From: Bacteroidales bacterium | GTDB lineage: Bacteria > Bacteroidota > Bacteroidia > Bacteroidales > WCHB1-69 | DNA length: 6,482 nucleotides | NCBI GenBank assembly: GCA_031257735.1 | Contig: JAIROC010000304.1 | Location: forward strand, 1-6,482 | Reading direction: 5' to 3' | In this document: one piece after another, positions 6,224-6,482 of the stretch | How positions within the stretch are numbered: the first letter of the stretch is position 1 | Layout: each line of letters opens with the position of its first letter | The notes under the pieces: generated by a model | What the model was told of the DNA's origin: nothing | What the model saw: only the letters and a program-made list of their open reading frames with translations | Database searches by the model: none | Program-made: the position numbers and the translations under genes

Positions 6224-6242
6224 TGTAAAAAGTATGCTGCTG

Positions 6243-6482
6243 TATACGTTTTAAAAACAGACTATTATAGTAGTTCTTTGAAAATTCTCTGTCGCGTCGA
6301 TTGTTGTCCATTTCATTCCGAGACTTTTATTTGAATAAAAACAGCATCATGCCGACTATTAATATTTCTTCAAACGAGTATTCTCGTCGATTGCGTGGAT
6401 CTTTTATCTTTCGCAGTTTTTCTCCTAACTCCGGAAAATGACAGTGTATCACTTTCTTTATTAGACATAATACTGATTTCCC
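6243..6482 (-). pseudogene. DDE transposase remnant, N-terminal part, with in-frame stop
   Basis: Read leftward from the window edge, the minus strand encodes LCLIKKVIHCHFPELGEKL, then KDPRNRREYSFEEILIVG and MMLFLFK, a TAA stop at 6329-6327, and in the same frame KSRNEMDNNRRDREFSKNYY, LFLKRI. The R-R-x-Y-S-F-E-E-I and S-R-N-E-M-D-N motifs are typical of the N-terminal part of a Bacteroidetes transposase family (I think ISNCY-like; the family name is uncertain). The stop is most simply a GAA to TAA change in FKEKSRN. Similarity fades near 6243, so the catalytic core is missing, and the remnant abuts the truncated HEPN gene. The start lies beyond the window. Confidence 0.6.

Noticed and set aside
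1..6482. CRISPR array, tRNA or rRNA genes
   Set aside because: No regularly spaced direct repeats, and no tRNA or rRNA signature was seen on either strand by eye.

Overview
The window looks like accessory DNA from a member of the Bacteroidetes, probably Bacteroidales. Four things point there: TraO and TraQ of the Bacteroides-type conjugative transposon (CTnDOT-like) apparatus, a lipidated clostripain-family (C11) protease, promoters of the TTTG-N20-TAnnTTTG type, and an AT-rich background. It is a patchwork of mobile-element fragments around a small envelope/secretion-type gene group. No complete mobile element is inside the window.

Layout. 1-303: 3' end of an IS3-family insertion sequence (C-terminus of its transposase, an outward promoter-like motif, a hairpin and a possible right inverted repeat). 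304-480: no recognisable gene. 481-2275: a two-gene unit, a lipoprotein of unknown function whose signal peptide is out of frame by one base in a T7 tract, and a small exported beta-rich protein; a hairpin terminator follows. 2394-3497: an intact C11 cysteine-protease lipoprotein with its His/Cys dyad. 3566-4551: a visibly more GC-rich island with traO (without a recognisable signal peptide) and traQ, the primase gene traP that separates them in CTnDOT being absent, and then a hairpin terminator. About 4700-5068: AT-rich non-coding DNA with three inverted repeats. The last is a perfect 18-bp palindrome that contains a consensus Bacteroidetes promoter on each strand. 5069-6223: a broken gene for an ApeA-like HEPN protein (a family linked to abortive-infection phage defence), split by several one-base indels and cut off before the catalytic RX4-6H motif. 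6243-6482: N-terminal remnant of a DDE transposase on the minus strand, with an in-frame stop, abutting the broken HEPN gene.

How the parts relate. The lipoprotein, beta-rich protein and C11 protease plausibly form an envelope-associated set, but no substrate can be read from the sequence. TraO and TraQ cannot support transfer alone and are best read as a relic or a fragment of an element. The HEPN gene looks like a decayed defence gene whose unusual promoter/palindrome survives. The most interesting signals are the bidirectional promoter palindrome with a possible divergent small RNA ending at a terminator-like hairpin, and the T7 tract in the lipoprotein signal peptide (phase variation or slippage). 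Four of the five inferred one-base defects lie in runs of three or more identical bases, and the fifth would extend a single T, so assembly or sequencing error is a serious competing explanation throughout.
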